The position numbers and the translations under genes are program-made. Of a DNA stretch of 64,000 nt, positions 60,921-64,000 are shown in pieces; the stretch's first letter is position 1, and each line of letters opens with the position of its first letter. The stretch spans positions 682,001 through 746,000 of the forward strand of contig NZ_CP039886.1 in assembly GCF_005221285.1 (NCBI RefSeq), read 5' to 3'. Below the pieces are notes generated by a model. That model worked only from the letters and a program-made list of their open reading frames with translations. It did no database searches and had not been told where the DNA came from. Origin of the DNA: Neisseria flavescens. Its GTDB lineage: Bacteria > Pseudomonadota > Gammaproteobacteria > Burkholderiales > Neisseriaceae.

Positions 60921-61655
60921 TTATTTCTCAACAATAATTTTGTTTTCGGCTTGAGGCTCGTATTGGGTGGATTCATCACCGTAATACAATACACCCAGCT
61001 TGATGGGGATGCGGCCTTGCGATTTGCGGTGGGCATTGGAATCGCGCAGGGAGTAGGCGCAACCGCAATATTCTTGTTGGTAGAAATGCTCTCGCTTGCT
61101 GATTTCAATCATGCGTGCGCTGCCGCCGCCTTTGCGCCAGTTGAAATCCCAATAAACCAAGTCATCATACGGCTCGGCGGCTCGATGGCCGCAGCCGTTG
61201 ATCTGTTTCATGTCTTTCCAGCGTGAAATGCCCAGTGAACTGGTGAAAACATGGAAGCCGTTTTCATGGGCGTATTGCGCCGCTTTTTCAAAACGCATAT
61301 CGAAACACATGGTGCAGCGGATACCGCGTTCGGGTTCGAATTCCATGCCTTTGGCTTTGGCGAACCATTCTTTGCGGTCGTTTTCGTAGTCGTCGTCTTT
61401 ATCGACAAAAGGGATGCCGAATTTGTCCGCAAAGCGCATATTTTCTTCTTTGCGCAACATATATTCTTTGTGCGGATGGATATTTGGGTTGTAAAAATAA
61501 ATGGTGTAGTCGATGCCGCTGGCAAGCATGGCTTCCATCACTTCACCGGAACATGGGGCGCAGCAGGAATGAAGCAGGACTTTTTTATGGCCGCCCGGCG
61601 GAACGAGGATGGGGCGGTCAATATCGGTAACGATGGGAGTGTTTAATTCGGTCAT
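60921..61655 (-). CDS. queH: Epoxyqueuosine reductase QueH
   Basis: 244 residues. Cys-rich enzyme for the last step of queuosine synthesis in tRNA, unrelated to QueG. Cys31-Cys32-x-x-Cys35 (HSCCAPCSGEV), Cys114/Cys117 (GIRCTMCFDMRFEK), and Cys197/Cys199 (EYCGCAYSLRDS) are the expected iron-sulfur and metal ligands. KVLLHSCCAPC at the start and YFYNPNIHPHKEY are typical. Not linked to other que genes here. Confidence 0.93.
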   Translation of the reverse strand: MTELNTPIVTDIDRPILVPPGGHKKVLLHSCCAPCSGEVMEAMLASGIDYTIYFYNPNIHPHKEYMLRKEENMRFADKFGIPFVDKDDDYENDRKEWFAKAKGMEFEPERGIRCTMCFDMRFEKAAQYAHENGFHVFTSSLGISRWKDMKQINGCGHRAAEPYDDLVYWDFNWRKGGGSARMIEISKREHFYQQEYCGCAYSLRDSNAHRKSQGRIPIKLGVLYYGDESTQYEPQAENKIIVEK

Positions 61656-61681
61656 GGTTGGATTCTATTTATTGTCAAGTG

Positions 61682-61717
61682 TTTCAGACGGCCTTGGGTA
61701 TCGGGGCCGTCTGAAAT
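61682..61717 (-). terminator. DUS-pair terminator
   Basis: TTTCAGACGGCC and GGCCGTCTGAAA beyond the patatin remnant stop on the minus strand. Confidence 0.7.
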
Positions 61718-61752
61718 ATAGGATGAAGCATATATTTTAACAGAGCTGCACT

Positions 61753-62178
61753 TTATGGAACAGTTTTCTCCTGCTTTTTCTTTTCGTTCAATGGCTTGAA
61801 CTCTTGCGTATCCGGAGGCGGGGCTGCGAAGATAGTGTCTGGATTGGGGTGTGCCGCAAATTCTGCCAGCAGGTTGCGATAGTCCAGCGATTGCTTCATC
61901 AGTTCGGCGGCGGCGGTGCGCAGGTTGTCCACGTCTTCCGGCGGCAGATAGAAACTGGTCGGGATATTCAATACCTTGTCCCTCAGCTGGGACGGTGGAA
62001 GGTCTTTGCGATTCAGGCTGACGAAAGAGAAATAAATGTCTTCGTTCTGCTTGTCCTTGTTCCATTGGTCGACAAAAGCCCTGAAGCGGCGCAAAGACTC
62101 TTGCGAATTTTGGTCGATCGGGATATTTACGATGGCGGAAACGACATCGCGGAAACCGAGTTTGGCTAGAATATCCAT
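61753..62178 (-). pseudogene. C-terminal remnant of a patatin-like phospholipase
   Basis: 141 codons, no stop, ATG at 62178. The sequence VNIPIDQNSQESLRRFRAFV, then LNIPTSFYLPPEDVDNLRTAA and LDYRNLLAEF matches the C-terminal end of bacterial patatin-like phospholipases (the PTSF.L...VD.L region). The catalytic GXSXG and DGG domain is missing: 26 bases upstream of this ATG begins the unrelated gene on the other strand. It is therefore a fragment whose N-terminal part was replaced or deleted. Whether it is still translated as a short protein is unknown. Confidence 0.68.
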
Positions 62179-62203
62179 TATAACTGTAATTCACCGACAT
62201 AAC

Positions 62204-63433
62204 ATGGCAAACCGTTACTCAAATCTTCAACAAGGTTTTACCGATACTCGCGGTTTGGAGGAGTACATCCGCCGCAACCCGAAAAGTTTTCTGGAAATGC
62301 TGGACAGCAATCCCGAGTTCCGTTTGAATGTGCAACAAATCGCACGCAACTGGGATGACGCGACCATTGTCCGTGTTTCCCATTTGTTCGAGCCGAACGA
62401 TTACCGCGAACCTTTGTCCGGCCGCAAAATGCTGGTTACACCGTTTGCCAAAATGATGTCAGGATATTTCAGTAGTGCAGTAGCAGAAATGCAATACAAC
62501 CCGCATTTCCGTATGCAGCCGTTCTCCACCTATCAAAATGAAAACAAAGACGTACTGAAGCGTTTTGAAGAAGAATACGAGAAAGACAAGGCGAAAAAAC
62601 AGAAAGCCGAAAAACGTATGTCGGAAGGCGTGACAAAAAATAATGCGGAAACCTTGAAACACGTCATTGAAGACACGCTGAAACACGCGAGCGCGGAGCA
62701 CAAGTTGCAAAAGGTGTTGACCTTGTTGCTGTTGGCAAACGAGGAGTTCCGTGAAAATGTGCACGAATATTTCAGCAATAAGGAACAGAATGCGGATATT
62801 GATGCCGAACAAGATAAAATCATGCTTGCTATGAAGCTCGAAATAATTGCGTCAATGCCGTCTGAAGAGCGTCAACGGTTTGAACGCGATATTCAGACAG
62901 CTCGGGATAACTATGAACCATTTTTCGCTCTATACCCAAATTTGTCTGAAGAACAGAAGCAGTTGTTTTCCATCACCGGCGCGACACTGCAATCGGCTTA
63001 TCAATCGCCAATAGGGAAACAATTTATTGATAGTCATTTGAAAGAAATTTTATCACCGGAAGATTACCGGAAAGTAAAACAAGCAATATCGAAAGACCCT
63101 AATGCCGACATTGGTGCGGTTATGTATGGTATTGTGGGGTTCGACAAAACCCAAGAATTACTGGAACGTTGTGCTCATGTCGGTCGAACACATAAAAACT
63201 ATAAAACCAACGAGGCAAGCCTCACTTATGCCACACTAATGGCAATGAAACCGGAATCGGTACAACAGGGTTATGAGGCTCAACGCCGACTAAAAGGCTT
63301 GCCGATAAATTATGATGTCGTGCATCAACCTGAACAAACCTTGGTTAATCCGTCAGCATTGGAAACGCCACAAACAAGTCAGACCGGTACGGAAGAGCAA
63401 AATAAAGTCATGCCAAAGTCCCCTTCCATATAA
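62204..63433 (+). CDS. Hypothetical 409-residue protein, unrecognised
   Basis: 409 residues, no signal peptide or membrane segment. Residues 1-110 form a compact region (GLEEYIRRNPKSFLEMLDSN, VSHLFEPNDYREPLSGRKM). Residues 110-145 are a highly charged coiled coil (RFEEEYEKDKAKKQKAEKRM). A helical middle follows (HKLQKVLTLLLLANEEFREN), and the last 40 residues are a Thr/Pro/Gln-rich tail. I recognise no enzymatic motif. The frame is open further upstream, but MANRYSNLQ at 62204 is chosen because it avoids overlap with the opposite gene. It abuts a truncated patatin gene, so it probably arrived with a recombination event. An effector, scaffold or prophage protein is possible; none is supported. 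Confidence 0.75.
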   Translation: MANRYSNLQQGFTDTRGLEEYIRRNPKSFLEMLDSNPEFRLNVQQIARNWDDATIVRVSHLFEPNDYREPLSGRKMLVTPFAKMMSGYFSSAVAEMQYNPHFRMQPFSTYQNENKDVLKRFEEEYEKDKAKKQKAEKRMSEGVTKNNAETLKHVIEDTLKHASAEHKLQKVLTLLLLANEEFRENVHEYFSNKEQNADIDAEQDKIMLAMKLEIIASMPSEERQRFERDIQTARDNYEPFFALYPNLSEEQKQLFSITGATLQSAYQSPIGKQFIDSHLKEILSPEDYRKVKQAISKDPNADIGAVMYGIVGFDKTQELLERCAHVGRTHKNYKTNEASLTYATLMAMKPESVQQGYEAQRRLKGLPINYDVVHQPEQTLVNPSALETPQTSQTGTEEQNKVMPKSPSI

Positions 63434-63484
63434 AATTTTTGTCGGTTTGATTTTGAAAAAACGTGCACGGTGTAAAAAGACGGC

Positions 63485-63490
63485 TATAAT
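63485..63490 (+). promoter_or_regulatory. -10 box for the 101-residue exported protein
   Basis: TATAAT 39 bases before the start codon; no convincing -35 box. Confidence 0.45.
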
Positions 63491-63528
63491 AGAAACATCA
63501 AAAGTTGATAAAGAAATGGAGTTCTATC

Positions 63529-63834
63529 ATGTTGAAAAAAGTCATTCTTGCTGTTTCGTTGGCATTAGCTGTTACGCCTGTTCTTGCCAAATCGCATCGC
63601 CCTGCGCCACTGTACAAAGAGTGGCATACAAAAAACAAACCGCAAAACACAGTGGTCTATAAAAAAGGGCAGTGGATGTATTGCACACAAGGAAAAGGTT
63701 GTGTGCCTGAAAAACGGTATGAACTCGGCGAATTGCCGGGTGGAATCAATCACCATGTCCATCCGTGGACAGATGCCGAATACCGAAAAATCGGCACTGA
63801 TGAGAAGTGGAGAATTAAAATCGGCGAGAAGTGA
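63529..63834 (+). CDS. Small exported protein
   Basis: 101 residues. Signal peptide MLKKVILAVSLALAVTPVLA, mature part of about 81 residues with two cysteines close together (MYCTQGKGCVPEKR), many His, Lys and Trp, and a repeated RKIG/RIKIG ending. Ribosome site GGAG lies 8 bases before the ATG; an in-frame ATG 8 codons upstream is less likely. TATAAT at 63485. I do not recognise the family. Confidence 0.72.
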   Translation: MLKKVILAVSLALAVTPVLAKSHRPAPLYKEWHTKNKPQNTVVYKKGQWMYCTQGKGCVPEKRYELGELPGGINHHVHPWTDAEYRKIGTDEKWRIKIGEK

Positions 63835-63869
63835 AGAATTAGGTAACAGGTAAAACGAAATGCAATTGA

Positions 63870-63896
63870 TAAAAGCCTCGCATAATGCGTGGCTTT
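63870..63896. terminator. Bidirectional terminator
   Basis: AAAGCC-TC-GCATAATGCG-T-GGCTTT is an inverted repeat with A and T flanks, between the exported protein and the incomplete minus-strand gene. Confidence 0.7.
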
Positions 63897-63900
63897 ATTT

Positions 63901-64000
63901 CTATTTATTCAAGAATTGTTCCAGTTTTTCATTTCCAATATTTGTCGCATGCAAAACATTTCCCCGACCACAACCAACGCAAACATCTTGCAAATCGGCA
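63901..64000 (-). CDS. C-terminal end of an unidentified protein (cut by window edge)
   Basis: 32 codons to a TAG stop at 63901 on the minus strand. The visible peptide contains a CxxC pair, DVCVGCGRGN, then VLHATNIGNEKLEQFLNK. Too short to assign. The CxxC could bind zinc. The rest of the gene lies outside the window. Confidence 0.5.
   Translation of the reverse strand, partial: ADLQDVCVGCGRGNVLHATNIGNEKLEQFLNK

Noticed and set aside
1082..61717. Regularly recurring GCCGTCTGAA repeats as a possible CRISPR array
   Set aside because: They are dispersed uptake sequences and paired terminators, without regular spacing or cas genes.
61652..62200. 182-codon open frame overlapping the patatin remnant in another frame
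   Set aside because: Arg/Pro/Gln-rich shadow of the remnant; the frame with PTSF and VDNL is the meaningful one.
62036..62203. 56-codon extension of the 409-residue gene
   Set aside because: It would overlap the opposite gene and has no ribosome site; residues are of shadow type.

Overview
The window is a chromosomal segment of a commensal Neisseria. The evidence is the very dense 12-mer AGGCCGTCTGAA (the AG dialect of the neisserial DNA uptake sequence, DUS), usually present as inverted pairs that double as terminators, together with Neisseria-type versions of gyrA, rpoD, leuBCD, gshA and nrdAB. The AG dialect points towards the N. subflava/flavescens side of the genus rather than the AT dialect of N. 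meningitidis, N. gonorrhoeae and N. lactamica. GyrA Thr91 fits that placement. The species assignment is an inference.

Layout. 1-5.4 kb: 3' end of leuA, a small lipoprotein, purE, an operon of DUF3460 protein / O-methyltransferase / TPR lipoprotein, and pcnB. 5.4-9.4 kb: rpoD and dnaG. 9.7-15.6 kb: gabD, a tiny lipoprotein, mdh, phoH, azlCD-type exporter genes and rlmB. 15.6-20.9 kb is accessory: a LysR-regulator remnant, an ArsR regulator with an Old Yellow Enzyme, and a two-gene restriction-modification system of BcgI-like design whose specificity gene carries a G12 tract exactly at its midpoint. 21-27.6 kb: rluB, pdxH, dut, a membrane protein, guaA, gloB and an unknown gene. 27.7-39.3 kb: purL with an AT-rich internal segment, rep, a streptococcal-looking class 1A dihydroorotate dehydrogenase, argD, an RlmK-like methyltransferase and a DEAD-box helicase. 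39.4-45.6 kb: leuC, a lipoprotein, a VOC protein, leuD, an NlaIV/NgoBV-like type II restriction-modification pair and leuB, all on the minus strand. 45.9-55.3 kb: gshA, corA, a thioesterase, gyrA, uvrC, aroD and an acetate transporter. 55.4-60.2 kb: the class Ia ribonucleotide reductase set (ferredoxin, nrdB, nrdA) with an AT-rich lipoprotein inserted between nrdB and nrdA and a pair of NrdR-box-like sites upstream. 60.5-64 kb: exported proteins, queH, the C-terminal remnant of a patatin-like phospholipase, an unrecognised 409-residue gene, and the end of an incomplete gene.

The core genes cover leucine, purine and pyrimidine synthesis, replication, transcription and repair, RNA modification and redox/deoxynucleotide supply. 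The accessory part holds two unrelated restriction-modification systems, one apparently phase-variable, and a redox cassette bordered by DUS-like words of several other Neisseriaceae dialects. No tRNA, rRNA, CRISPR array or complete insertion sequence was seen. The best candidates for an under-described system are the phase-variable BcgI-like system (17.8-20.8 kb) and the unknown gene cluster at the right end (62.2-64 kb).
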